Assembly: GCF_020740535.1 (NCBI RefSeq)
Contig: NZ_CP082362.1
Span: 6,693,501-6,757,500, forward strand
Direction: 5' to 3'
DNA: 64,000 bases
Source of the DNA: Streptomyces profundus
GTDB taxonomy: Bacteria > Actinomycetota > Actinomycetes > Streptomycetales > Streptomycetaceae
This document shows, piece after piece, positions 42,554 through 50,859 of this stretch (positions are counted from its first letter, which is position 1; each line of letters opens with the position of its first letter). The translations under genes were made by a program, and so were the position numbers. The notes beneath the pieces are model-generated. The model saw nothing but the letters and a program-made list of their open reading frames with translations. It ran no database searches and was not told the origin of the DNA.

Positions 42554-43623
42554 GCCGGCCTCCCGAAGAGTCCATTGGGGCGGACAGCCATGACCAGCGC
42601 CAGCAGGGCAAAGGTCACGATGATCGCGTAGTAGGAGTAGTCGCTCGGCAGATAGACGGGAGAGAAGGCCACGACCGTGCCGTAGAGCAGCGAGCCGACG
42701 GCCGCTCCCTTGAGCGATCCAAGGCCCCCGACGATGACGACGATGAGGGCGTTCAGCAGCCAGCTTCCGTCGGTCCCGGGGGCGGCCCCCGCGAACGAGG
42801 CCCCGAGCACGCCGCCCACGCCCGCGAGGAAGGAGCCGACAAGGAAAGTGATCGCGAAGACCAGACGGATGTTGATGCCGAGGGCGCGGACCATTTGACG
42901 GTCGTCCACGCCGGCGCGGATCACCATACCCATGCTCGTCCTCGTGAGCCAGAGCCACAGCAGAACCCCGACCAGTACCGCCACGCCAAGAATGAACACC
43001 CTGGTGAGGGCGTAGCGTTCACCCGCGACGGAGAAGAAGTGCGTGACGGCACCCGGCCAGACCATGGTCTGGGCCAGCCCGCCGAACTCCCGCAGCATCT
43101 GGTCGGCCAGGACGACCGTGAGGGCGAGAGTGATCAGCGCCTGGCGTAGTTCCTGACCCTCGTTCCACTGGAGGAAGAGCTGTTGCATCAACAGCCCGAC
43201 CACGGCGGCGACGCTCGCCCCGACCAGCATCGGCACGAGCCAGTCCAGCCAACCGACGTGCGCCGGCTCGATGTTGCGTGACCGGCCGACCATCGCCTCC
43301 TGCACCCGGATGGCTATGTAGGCGGCGAGCAGGAACAGCGAACCGTGGGCCATGTTCACCGTGCGCATCAATCCGAAGATCAGGGTGAAGCCGGACGCCG
43401 CGACGAACAGCAGCCCGGCGAACGTGACCGCGTCGAGCGCGGTGACAAGGAACTTGCCCGGGTTGTCGATCGCCGGCCCGGCCGGCGTGCCGTCGGCCAG
43501 CACCGCCACCCAGAGGGCGGCGGCGAGGGCGGTCAGGACGATGGCCAGGACCGGGAGTCGGGGCAGCTTCGCGGGCCACTTCTTCGCCGTCCCGGTCGGC
43601 GGAATGGGCGAGGGCGCGGTCAT
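42550..43623 (-). CDS. livH: HAAT-type permease (LivH-like)
   Basis: 357 residues, about 8-9 membrane helices. GLMRTVNMAHGSLFLLAAYIA and ALGINIRLVFAITFLVGSFLAGVGGVLGA are diagnostic of LivH; NALIVVIVGGLGSLKGAAVGSLLYG follows. First gene of the transporter operon; GGGGGG precedes ATG 43623 by about 5 bases. The Gfo/Idh gene ends 184 bp upstream on the same strand, so the operon may start there. Confidence 0.9.
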   Translation of the reverse strand: MTAPSPIPPTGTAKKWPAKLPRLPVLAIVLTALAAALWVAVLADGTPAGPAIDNPGKFLVTALDAVTFAGLLFVAASGFTLIFGLMRTVNMAHGSLFLLAAYIAIRVQEAMVGRSRNIEPAHVGWLDWLVPMLVGASVAAVVGLLMQQLFLQWNEGQELRQALITLALTVVLADQMLREFGGLAQTMVWPGAVTHFFSVAGERYALTRVFILGVAVLVGVLLWLWLTRTSMGMVIRAGVDDRQMVRALGINIRLVFAITFLVGSFLAGVGGVLGASFAGAAPGTDGSWLLNALIVVIVGGLGSLKGAAVGSLLYGTVVAFSPVYLPSDYSYYAIIVTFALLALVMAVRPNGLFGRPA

Positions 43624-43807
43624 GGGGACCCCCCGGAGGGACGTTTCGCTACCTCCCGGTGCGGCACGGTCGGGTACCGCGTCCGGGAGCCGGTCTGGGC
43701 AGGATCCATGCGTGTCTCCGCGGTTGAGCGCCGCGACCCGATGCGGCAGGTCTCCGGCATCGCGAACCCGGTCGGCGCGTGGTCGGCACATGACGCACGC
43801 GTCCCGG

Positions 43808-44920
43808 TCATCCCGCCGCCCGCCCGAAATCGGGGATCGAGACCCGTGCCCCGCCGTTCATGGCCGACTCATGGGCGCAGATGCCCACCGACGTCCAGTT
43901 CGCGGCGGTCACCTCGTCGATCGCGGGCGCGCGGTCCTCGACAATGCTGCGGAGGAACTCGTGCGCCATATGCGGATGCGATCCGCCATGGCCGCTTCCC
44001 TGGATGAACGAGAGGTGCTCATGGTCGTCGTCGTAGACGCCTCTCGTCGTGAACGGGGCCACCTCGGGCGGCAGTCGGTGCCCGAAGTCGGGGACCTCCA
44101 CCGCCTCCGGAACCTCACCGACGTGCAGCACGTGTCCTGACCCCTGTGTCTGCTCCCACTCGAAGCTCGCGCGGTCGCCGAACGCCGTGAAGCTCTCGAC
44201 GTACTCACGAGCTGTCTCGAAGAGGAAGCGCGCGATCTCCGCACCCACCGGAGAATCACGGAGGGTGAGCAGAGCGCTCTCCACGGCGAAGGGGGATCCG
44301 TATTTGCTGGTGAGTTCTTCCGAGATGCGGCCAGATCCGATGCAGACGACACTTTCCGCTAATGCCCCGGCCAGGCTGAGCACCGGGCTGACCGCGTGTG
44401 TCGCGTAATGCATCGGCGGCAGTCCTTCCCAGTACCCGGGCCAGCCGGCCATTTCCTGGTAGTGGGCTCCGCGAAGAAACTGGATACGCCCCAGGGTGCC
44501 ATTGTCGAGAAGATCCTGAACATGCAGGAACTCCCTGGAGTAGACCACCGTCTCCATCATCATGTACTTCTTGCCCGACTCTTTGGCCGCGGCCACGATG
44601 GCTCGGCACTCGTCAAGTGTCGTGGCCATCGGTACGGTGCAGGCGACATGCTTGCCGGCGCGGAGGGCCGATACGGTGTGCTCCGCGTGGTGGGGAATCG
44701 GGGTGTTGATGTGGACGGCATCGATTTCCGGGTCCCGGAGCATCGCGTCGTAACTGCTGTACCTGGCCGGCACGCCGAACCTGTCGGCTATCTCCTTCAA
44801 AGGAGCTTCGGCGCGTTGGCAGACGGCCACCAGATCGGCATCAGGATGGGCTTGGTAGATGGGGATGAACTCGGCACCGAAACCGAGTCCGGCGATCGCC
44901 ACCCGTACTTGCTCTGTCAT
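43808..44920 (-). CDS. Gfo/Idh/MocA-family oxidoreductase
   Basis: 370 residues. N-terminal Rossmann fold VAIAGLGFGAEFIPIY, the PIPHHAEHTVSALRAGKHVACTVPMATTLDE motif (EKP variant, here TVP), and the Gfo C-terminal domain. Family members oxidise sugars, inositols or sugar-1-phosphates with NAD(P). The common EKP lysine is replaced in CTVPMA, a known variation whose catalytic effect is unclear. GGGAGG lies 7 bases before ATG 44920. Divergent from the XylR-type regulator and upstream of the transporter operon. Confidence 0.87.
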   Translation of the reverse strand: MTEQVRVAIAGLGFGAEFIPIYQAHPDADLVAVCQRAEAPLKEIADRFGVPARYSSYDAMLRDPEIDAVHINTPIPHHAEHTVSALRAGKHVACTVPMATTLDECRAIVAAAKESGKKYMMMETVVYSREFLHVQDLLDNGTLGRIQFLRGAHYQEMAGWPGYWEGLPPMHYATHAVSPVLSLAGALAESVVCIGSGRISEELTSKYGSPFAVESALLTLRDSPVGAEIARFLFETAREYVESFTAFGDRASFEWEQTQGSGHVLHVGEVPEAVEVPDFGHRLPPEVAPFTTRGVYDDDHEHLSFIQGSGHGGSHPHMAHEFLRSIVEDRAPAIDEVTAANWTSVGICAHESAMNGGARVSIPDFGRAAG

Positions 44921-44950
44921 CGTTGACCTCCCAAGGCAGTGCCAGGCTAC

Positions 44951-45000
44951 GGACGGTGCTGAGATCAAGCCATGCGTAATTCAGCAGTCCGGCTTAGAAT
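44951..45000. promoter_or_regulatory. Divergent control region with inverted repeat and leaderless promoter
   Basis: TGCTGA (44957-44962) and TCAGCA (44981-44986), extended by GGAC and GTCC, form an inverted repeat between the Gfo/Idh and regulator genes. TAGAAT (44995-45000) is a consensus-like -10 six bases before the regulator ATG at 45007. The dyad is a candidate operator of the regulator. Confidence 0.5.
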
Positions 45001-45006
45001 ATTTAC

Positions 45007-46185
45007 ATGGCTGACCCGGGGATCCGTCACGTGGCGTTACTGGTCGAAACGTCGAACACATACGCTCGCGGGCTGCTGGTCGGCGTGAAGAAGTACGTGG
45101 AGGCTCACCCTGGTTGGTCGATGTACCTCGCCGAACACAGCCGGCACGAAACCGACTTCTCGTGGCTCGAAGGCTGGCAGGGCCACGGACTGCTGGCCCG
45201 CATCGAGAGCGTCGAGACGGCGCGGTTCATCCGTCGACTCGCCCTTCCCACGGTTGATCTGAGCGCCGGGCAGCTGGTGCCCGAGCTGCCCGGCGTCGAG
45301 ACCGACGACGACACGATCGCGGAGTGGGCGGTCCAGCACTTCGAGGAGCGAGGGCTGCGGCACTTCGCCTACTGCGGGGACGAGCGGTTCGGCTGGTCGC
45401 TGAAGCGTGGCGCCTGGTTCACCGAGCATGTACGCCGACGCGGGCTGACCGCGCGGGAGTTCCGCATGAAGGCGTCGGCGATGCGCGCCGCCGACCGCGA
45501 GCGTCTCGCTGGGTGGCTCACGAGCCTTCCCAAACCGGTGGGCGTGTTGGCCTGTTACGACATCGCGGGTCAGGAGGTGCTGGAGGCGTGCAAGATCGCC
45601 GATCTGAGGGTGCCGGACTCGGTCGCCGTCATCGGCGTGGACAACGACGACCTCATCGGCAGCCTCACCTCACCGCCGCTGTCGAGCATTGAGCCGGACA
45701 CGACGAGGACGGGCTACCTCGCGGCCGAGCTCCTGGACCTCATGATGCGGGGGCGGTCCCTCGAACCCGGGCTTCGTCTGATCGAACCGACCCGCCTCGT
45801 GGCCCGGCAGTCCTCGGACATCCTTGCCGTGGACGATCCACTCGTCGCCGGGGCCCTACGGTTCATCCGGGACCATTCGGATCAGAACCTCTCCGTGGAA
45901 GTGGTGATCCGGCACGTCGGGCTCTCCCGCCGGGCTCTCGACCACCGATTCGTGCGGCTGTTGGGCAGAACGGTGCACGGTGAGATCGTGCGTGTCCGGG
46001 TGGGCCATATCGCCGAGCTGCTCTCCTCGACGGACTGGACACTCCAACAGATCGCGAAGCGGCTGAGCTTCAGTCATCCCGAGTACATGAGCGTCGTGTT
46101 CAAGAAGTACACCGGCAAGTCGCCCGGCCAGTTCCGTCGAGCGGTCAGCGGGTCCGTGGCCCGGCAGGCGTTCTGGCAGGAGTGA
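45007..46185 (+). CDS. XylR-type regulator (sugar-binding domain plus AraC DNA-binding domain)
   Basis: 392 residues. A LacI-like periplasmic-binding domain occupies residues 5-280 (RHVALLVETSNTYARGLLVGVKKYV; VAVIGVDNDDLIGSLTSPPLSSIEPD), followed by an AraC HTH (FIRDHSDQNLSVEVVIRHVGLSRRALDHRF; LQQIAKRLSFSHPEYMSVVFKKYTGKSPGQFRR). This is the architecture of Escherichia coli XylR, usually a sugar-responsive activator. The ATG is 6 bases after TAGAAT, so the mRNA is leaderless. It probably controls the divergent Gfo/Idh-transporter-isomerase genes. Confidence 0.88.
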   Translation: MADPGIRHVALLVETSNTYARGLLVGVKKYVEAHPGWSMYLAEHSRHETDFSWLEGWQGHGLLARIESVETARFIRRLALPTVDLSAGQLVPELPGVETDDDTIAEWAVQHFEERGLRHFAYCGDERFGWSLKRGAWFTEHVRRRGLTAREFRMKASAMRAADRERLAGWLTSLPKPVGVLACYDIAGQEVLEACKIADLRVPDSVAVIGVDNDDLIGSLTSPPLSSIEPDTTRTGYLAAELLDLMMRGRSLEPGLRLIEPTRLVARQSSDILAVDDPLVAGALRFIRDHSDQNLSVEVVIRHVGLSRRALDHRFVRLLGRTVHGEIVRVRVGHIAELLSSTDWTLQQIAKRLSFSHPEYMSVVFKKYTGKSPGQFRRAVSGSVARQAFWQE

Positions 46186-46189
46186 CCCC

Positions 46190-46209
46190 GCCCGCCCCGG
46201 AGGGCGGGC
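46190..46209 (+). terminator. Terminator of the XylR-type gene
   Basis: GCCCGCCC (46190-46197), CGGA loop, GGGCGGGC (46202-46209): a perfect 8-bp stem 5 bases after the stop codon. Confidence 0.6.
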
Positions 46210-46234
46210 AGGGCCATCCGGCGGCGCGGTCCAG

Positions 46235-47101
46235 CTCAGTGAGGTTTTCTCAGCAGTGATCACTTCCAGGTTCCGTCGCGGACGAGGGGCGGCACGCGCG
46301 ATGTCGCCGACGCGGCTGGGGCTGAGCGTGACGCGCCGCGGGGCTCGCCACCGCTGCTCGCGCTCGGGCGGCGTCCGCTCACCCGGAGCCCGCACGGGTC
46401 TCGGCAGGGCGTCGCGCACGCGGGTGTCCACGTGAAGTGCCTGTTCCGACTTGCCTCTTGGCCGCCGAACCTCTTGGCCGTCGGACCTCTTGGCCGTCGG
46501 ACAGGGACGCGGATGCCGATGCCCGCGCCGAGGCAGCCCTTGTCGGCCAGGGTGGGCAAGCCGTCGGCCGTCGCCTTGTACAGAGCGGAAGGGCGTGGAT
46601 CCGGGCGGCGGTGATGTCGGGGAGGCTGCCGGGTCCGACCTCGGAGACCCACAGCGGGGTGCCGTCCGGCGCGGCGAGGAACTGGATGTCGCCGCCGAAT
46701 GCCTTGTGCTTCTGGCTGAACCACAGTTCGTCGCCGTTCTCGCGGACACCGGCGAGGCGGTCCGACTCGATCGGCGTGCCGTCGAGGATCACGTGCGTCA
46801 CGCCCTCGCGCCGGCAGGGAGAGGACATCGTGCCGGTCGGGGGCCCGCTCGGCGAGGACGTCGACGCCCTCGTGCCGTGAGCGGCCAGCAGCCGGGCGAG
46901 GCACTCCACCACGTGGCGCGGACATCGAGCGTGGCACTGTAGGCGACCCACGTGAAGCCTCTGGTGCAGCGGACGATCTTGTGAGCGGGACTGTCCTGCC
47001 AAGGGCTTCACGTCTGCCCGTAAAAATGGCGCGGCAGCCGGTCGAGCCCCGCCGCCCGCCTCGACACGGTGAAGATCATTTCGTTGAGCGAAACTCACTG
47101 C
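46235..47101 (-). pseudogene. Degenerate IS5-family transposase copy (element 1)
   Basis: Fragments of one DDE transposase appear in successive minus-strand frames: CPRHVVECLARLLAAH, HEGVDVLAERAPDRHDVL, then the core VTHVILDGTPIESDRLAGVRENGDELWFSQKHKAFGG onward, LPTLADKGCLGAGIGIRVPVRRP, and a C-terminus RVTLSPSRVGDIARAA. At least three frameshifts and a deletion of about 60 codons after LLAAH prevent expression. Ends carry CAGTGAGGTTTTCTCAGC (46239-46256) and, inverted, AGTGAGTTTCGCTCAACGAA near 47100. The partner copy lies at 48586-48772 in the opposite orientation. Confidence 0.75.
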
Positions 47102-47295
47102 TCCGTGGAAGCCCTACCCCACGCGAGAGACACGACATACGCCGAGGACGCCTCCATGGTCCGCACCGGCAGCGCGCCTGGACCCTCCATCACCCATCTG
47201 AGTGATCCGTGACTGGATATCCGATACAGCGCATGACGTCGGGTAGTCCCGTTCGGGGCAGGCGACCGCCTGCCGGGAGAACGGGAGGGTCATTC

Positions 47296-48483
47296 ATGAG
47301 CAAGGCGTTCACTGTGTGCTTCAGCGGGACGGCTTGCACGCGAGACGAGGGCGAGGTGTCGCGTGAGGGCAGTGACAAGAGGATCTACAGTCCCGGGACG
47401 GGCTATATCCCGGTCCGTATCCACAAGGAGATCACCGGCGACCTGGCCGCCACCAGTCCCAGCGTGACGGTGCGCGGCGTGGGCGAGAACGACTGGGCGG
47501 TGCCTCGGAACACCAGCGAGCCGCTGGTTCTGACCGGCCCGCTGACCGTTCCCCAGGACCTGCTGGCCGACACGCAGGGGTACTCCGGCGGCGATCGGTG
47601 GTCGACGATCTCGCAGGCGGCGGGCCAGGAGGCCGCCGCTCTCGCCCTGCACGGCGCGAACCTTGCGGCGCGCGGCGACGCGGAGGCGTACAACCTCATC
47701 GGGCACAGCAGGGGCGCCATGGAATGCGTCATGGCTGCTTGGTTCCTCTACGCGTACGGCCGCAAGGACGTGCCGGTGCGCATTTTCGCGATCGACCCTG
47801 TCCCCGGCCCGGGGGACTGGTACGGGATCATCACCCAACTGCCGCCGAACGTCGCCGAGTATGTCGGCGTCACGGCCTGGGACCACCTCGACAGCGGCTT
47901 CAACGGGCTGGTGCCGCGGCCCAACGCCAAGATGGTCGGCAGCTCCGCGACCATGAACCTGGGGAAGACCTGGAGCACGCTGGCGGACGACTACCAACTC
48001 GCGGACCCGTTGGAGGCGATCGAGCCGAGCCCGGCGCAGCCCACCGGCTACCGGCTGTTCGCATCCCGGGGGAAGCACGGGACGGTCGCCGGCAACATGA
48101 CCAGCGATGGCAAGTACGACCCGATCAACGTCAGCGAGAGCGCCGCGCGGGTGCCGGAGCTGATCTACCGGCTGGCCCGGACCCATCTCACCGCTTGGGG
48201 GACGGAGTTCCTGGTGGGGTCGGAGGCCGACTCCGCCGCGCTGCCGCTGCGGCAGGAGAGCAATCTCGACCACGCGCTGTTCGACACGATGGGCGGCGGG
48301 ACGCCACGTGACAGCTACCTGCCGGGGCGCCCCTACGTGCGGCGGGTCTCGTCGATCTCCGGGCTGGACCCGTCCAACTACTACTACCTCGAAGACGTGG
48401 TGGGGAACCCGCCGCATCAGCACCCGTATCCCGTGACCGCCGCCCGCGCGGGCTCCGGCTGGGTGCACTGGGACTTTCTTTAG
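47296..48483 (+). CDS. Lipase-like alpha/beta hydrolase (effector-lipase type)
   Basis: 395 residues. The nucleophile elbow is GHSRGAMECVMAAWFLYAYG (Ser in GHSRG, about residue 137), followed by VRIFAIDPVPGPGDWYGI, in which the aspartate of IDPVPG fits the catalytic triad. The GHSRGA plus DPVPGPG combination resembles phospholipase effectors of the Tle/DUF2235-like groups delivered by bacterial secretion systems. It has no signal peptide or membrane segment. ATG 47296 lies 7 bases after GGGAGGG. The gene is bracketed by two inverted IS5 remnants, so it was probably acquired as cargo. The target lipid and any immunity partner are unknown. Confidence 0.68.
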   Translation: MSKAFTVCFSGTACTRDEGEVSREGSDKRIYSPGTGYIPVRIHKEITGDLAATSPSVTVRGVGENDWAVPRNTSEPLVLTGPLTVPQDLLADTQGYSGGDRWSTISQAAGQEAAALALHGANLAARGDAEAYNLIGHSRGAMECVMAAWFLYAYGRKDVPVRIFAIDPVPGPGDWYGIITQLPPNVAEYVGVTAWDHLDSGFNGLVPRPNAKMVGSSATMNLGKTWSTLADDYQLADPLEAIEPSPAQPTGYRLFASRGKHGTVAGNMTSDGKYDPINVSESAARVPELIYRLARTHLTAWGTEFLVGSEADSAALPLRQESNLDHALFDTMGGGTPRDSYLPGRPYVRRVSSISGLDPSNYYYLEDVVGNPPHQHPYPVTAARAGSGWVHWDFL

Positions 48484-48585
48484 GCGAGGGGTAACGGGGC
48501 AAGCCTCGGCGACGGGTGAATCGAGGACCACGGACAGCGGATCACAAGGGAGCCACTCCGAGATCTCTTGATCATCCTGGCTCCA

Positions 48586-48772
48586 GTGATTTTCGCTCAA
48601 CGAAATGATCTTCGCCGCGTCGAGGCGGGCGGCGGGCATCGGCATCCGCGTCCCTGTCCGACGGCCAAGAGGTTCGGCGGCCAAGAGGCAAGTTGGAACA
48701 GGCACTTCACGTGGACACCCTCGTCCGCGACGGAACCTGGAAGTGATCACTGCTGAGAAAACCTCAGTGACG
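48586..48772 (+). mobile_element. Internally deleted IS5-family remnant (element 2)
   Basis: About 50 bp of the 5' end (TTTCGCTCAACGAAATGATC, 48595-48614, matching inverted 47070-47092) is joined directly to about 135 bp of the 3' part, including the segment encoding IGIRVPVRRP and the end CTGCTGAGAAAACCTCAGTGA. It lacks nearly all of the transposase and resembles a MITE derived from the element at 46235-47101, lying in the opposite orientation. Confidence 0.72.
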
Positions 48773-49196
48773 CTCAGGACCGCTGTCGCGCCAGGTAGCG
48801 GGGTGGTCGGAGGTGACACCGTCCCAGTTCCGGCCCCTGCCGGTGGTCGAGGCGTTGTTGAGGACGTCGAGGAGGAGCGGGTCTCGTCGGCCCGCCAGGG
48901 GTACTTGTCGCCCCGAGTTGCTCGATAGGGCATTCAAGTCCCCCTGCGGACTCGGACTTCCATCCGATCTCCCGCTTTCCTCGCGCGGTTTAGCGCCTGA
49001 CGGATCCGGACACCGAATCGGTATACCGGGTCCTACCAACAGGCACTGGCGCATTTTGCCCTCCGCTCCGCTATTCCGGGGAAAGGTGTCCTCCCGTCAT
49101 TCGGCCACGGCTCCGCGGAAGCCACGCGGAAGGTCGTGAAGGAGGCTGTGAAGGAGGTAGGGGTACCACTCGTCTCCCGGGCCGCGCGGGGCGAAA
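48773..49196. other. Intergenic region with no gene seen
   Basis: About 420 bp between the IS remnant and the esterase terminator. Only unsupported short frames occur. A short direct repeat GTGAAGGAGG (49136-49145, 49149-49158) is present. Confidence 0.45.
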
Positions 49197-49228
49197 GCCC
49201 CCGGCGCCGCAGGGGCGGCGCCGGGGGT
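49197..49228. terminator. Terminator after the esterase gene
   Basis: GCCCCCGGCGCCGC (49197-49210) pairs with GCGGCGCCGGGGGT (49215-49228) over 14 bp with a 4-base loop, 28 bp after the minus-strand esterase stop. Confidence 0.65.
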
Positions 49229-49255
49229 TGGGGCGGAAATCAGAAGCGGGAGGGC

Positions 49256-50164
49256 CTAGAAGCGGGTGAGGAAGTCCCAGGTCTCGCCCGGCAGCCAGGT
49301 GTTGGAGCCGCTGTCCCCCGGCGCCCCGTCCTGGGGCGCCGCGATGTGGCCACCGTCGAAGGAGGCCCAGACCACGGGGTGCTCGGCCGAGCAGCCGGAG
49401 TAAGCGGTGGTGATGTGGGTCAGACTGCCCGGCGCCGGCGCTGGCGGGTTCTGGCCGGCACAGCCGTTGTTACGGACGAAGGTGTCACGCAGCGTCGCGC
49501 CTCCGTTGCCGTCGCTGATGCCGTGGGCGCCGAAGTAGGCGACCGGCTGGGTGCCTCCGTCGCATCCGCTGACCTGCCCGGGAGCGCCATAGGCGGCCAC
49601 CGCGCGGAAGACGTCGGGCCGGGAGCAGGCAAGGGAGTAGCTCATGGCCCCGCCGTAGCTGAAGCCGACGGCGAAGCGCTGGTTCGTCTCGACGCAGAGG
49701 TTGTCCTCCACGACCCGCAGCAGATCGTCGACAAAGGCCACGTCGCGACCGCCGCTGTTGGGCCAGGCGTTGTCGATGCCCTGCGGGGCGACAAAGATGG
49801 TGCTGTCCCCGGCCAGCCTCTTGAGGCCGTAGTAGGACCAGGTGCCGGTCTCCACGGTCTGGCCCGTCGCGACGTCTTCTGCCGTCCCACCCCACCAGTG
49901 GAAGCCCAGAACGATGCGGTGGGGGTGGTTGTTGTCGTAGTTGTCGGGAATGTCGAGGATGAACGTGCGGTCGATTCCGCCGCTCTGGATCGTGTGCGTG
50001 CCGTCCGTCAGGCCCGGGGCCGAGCCGCATCCCGCGGTGGCGTCGGCGGTTCGGGCGTCGGACGTCCGGGCGTCGTCGAGCGTGCTGCCCAGCGCTGGAC
50101 CTCCGGTCAGCATGACCAGCAGGGCGGCGATGACCGTGGGCAGGGCGGCGAGTCTACGCTTCAC
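49256..50164 (-). CDS. Secreted PHB-depolymerase/feruloyl-esterase-like hydrolase
   Basis: 302 residues. Signal peptide KRRLAALPTVIAALLVMLTGGPALG; mature protein is the LpqC/esterase_PHB alpha/beta hydrolase type. HRIVLGFHWWGGTAEDV gives the oxyanion region, RFAVGFSYGGAMSYSLAC the nucleophile (GFSYGG), and VVWASFDGGHIAAP the catalytic histidine. Paired cysteines suit an extracellular enzyme. Related proteins are acetylxylan or feruloyl esterases, fitting the surrounding glycan genes. Start is GTG 50164 after a GGGGG ribosome site. A palindrome at 50313-50328 lies upstream. Confidence 0.82.
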   Translation of the reverse strand: MKRRLAALPTVIAALLVMLTGGPALGSTLDDARTSDARTADATAGCGSAPGLTDGTHTIQSGGIDRTFILDIPDNYDNNHPHRIVLGFHWWGGTAEDVATGQTVETGTWSYYGLKRLAGDSTIFVAPQGIDNAWPNSGGRDVAFVDDLLRVVEDNLCVETNQRFAVGFSYGGAMSYSLACSRPDVFRAVAAYGAPGQVSGCDGGTQPVAYFGAHGISDGNGGATLRDTFVRNNGCAGQNPPAPAPGSLTHITTAYSGCSAEHPVVWASFDGGHIAAPQDGAPGDSGSNTWLPGETWDFLTRF

Positions 50165-50312
50165 GGCGGTGCCCCCTCTGGCGCTGTCCAGTCGACATCG
50201 GCTCCTCCTTCATCGGGGTGGGGAGCAGAGGCGGTCCCGCCGCCTGTGCGTCCCGAGGTGAGGTCGGACCACGGTGGTGAGCGCGTCTCCTGTGGCTCCG
50301 GAAACGGGGAGT

Positions 50313-50328
50313 ATCCGGTTTACCGGAT
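50313..50328. promoter_or_regulatory. Palindromic operator candidate upstream of the esterase gene
   Basis: ATCCGGT (50313-50319) and ACCGGAT (50322-50328) around a central TT form a 16-bp dyad 149 bp upstream of the esterase GTG. No other copy was noticed in the window, so the regulator is unknown. Confidence 0.45.
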
Positions 50329-50404
50329 GGCCTCAAAAGCAAGCTCCCTATTTCTCTCGATGTGATCGAGTGAAAGGGGCTCGCGTGCGCTCGGCGAATA
50401 TAAG

Positions 50405-50700
50405 CAGCCGCCTGCGTGGGGTCTCATGGCGACTCGCGAAGAATGGCCTTCAGGGCCGCTTGTTCGGCCCGTCGGACAAAGGTTATGGTGTGGCTCTTAT
50501 CTCGTGAGCACGTTAGCGCCGCATTGTGTTGTATGGCAAGGGGCTCGGAATTCTGAATTTCCCGGCGGGGCCGGTCGACATGGCCCGCGAGCCCTGGAAT
50601 CGTTTTCCATCGGGGAATTCTCGCTGTCATTCGGTGCGAGGAATACTCGACGGCCGCGAGAGGCCCGGCGCTCAGCCGGGCCCCCGGGCGCGGGCGGTGG
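50405..50700. other. Intergenic region with no gene seen
   Basis: Roughly 300 bp of somewhat lower GC between the esterase promoter region and the GH95 terminator. No supported open frame or RNA was recognised. Confidence 0.4.
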
Positions 50701-50723
50701 ACTCCCCGGGGGCGCCGGGGAGT
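50701..50723. terminator. Terminator region of the GH95 gene
   Basis: ACTCCCCGG (50701-50709) and CCGGGGAGT (50715-50723) form a 9-bp stem with a 5-base loop, downstream (minus strand) of the GH95 stop at 50860. Confidence 0.5.
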
Positions 50724-50859
50724 TCATCGAACCCGCGTCACGTTCGGGGTCGGCTGTGTCCGGATGGCGGCGAGTTGCCGCCGGACGCCGGGCCTCGCGG
50801 GCCAGAGCTGGGAAGCCTGAGCAGGGGCGCCGACGACCTTCGTGCGCTTCGGGACGGTC

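Noticed and set aside
45007..46185. Calling the regulator plain LacI
   Set aside because: It lacks an N-terminal LacI HTH and instead has a C-terminal AraC HTH, so XylR-type is the correct description.
49136..49158. Short repeat GTGAAGGAGG twice
   Set aside because: Only 10 bp and purine-rich; not linked to a gene start; likely chance or slippage.
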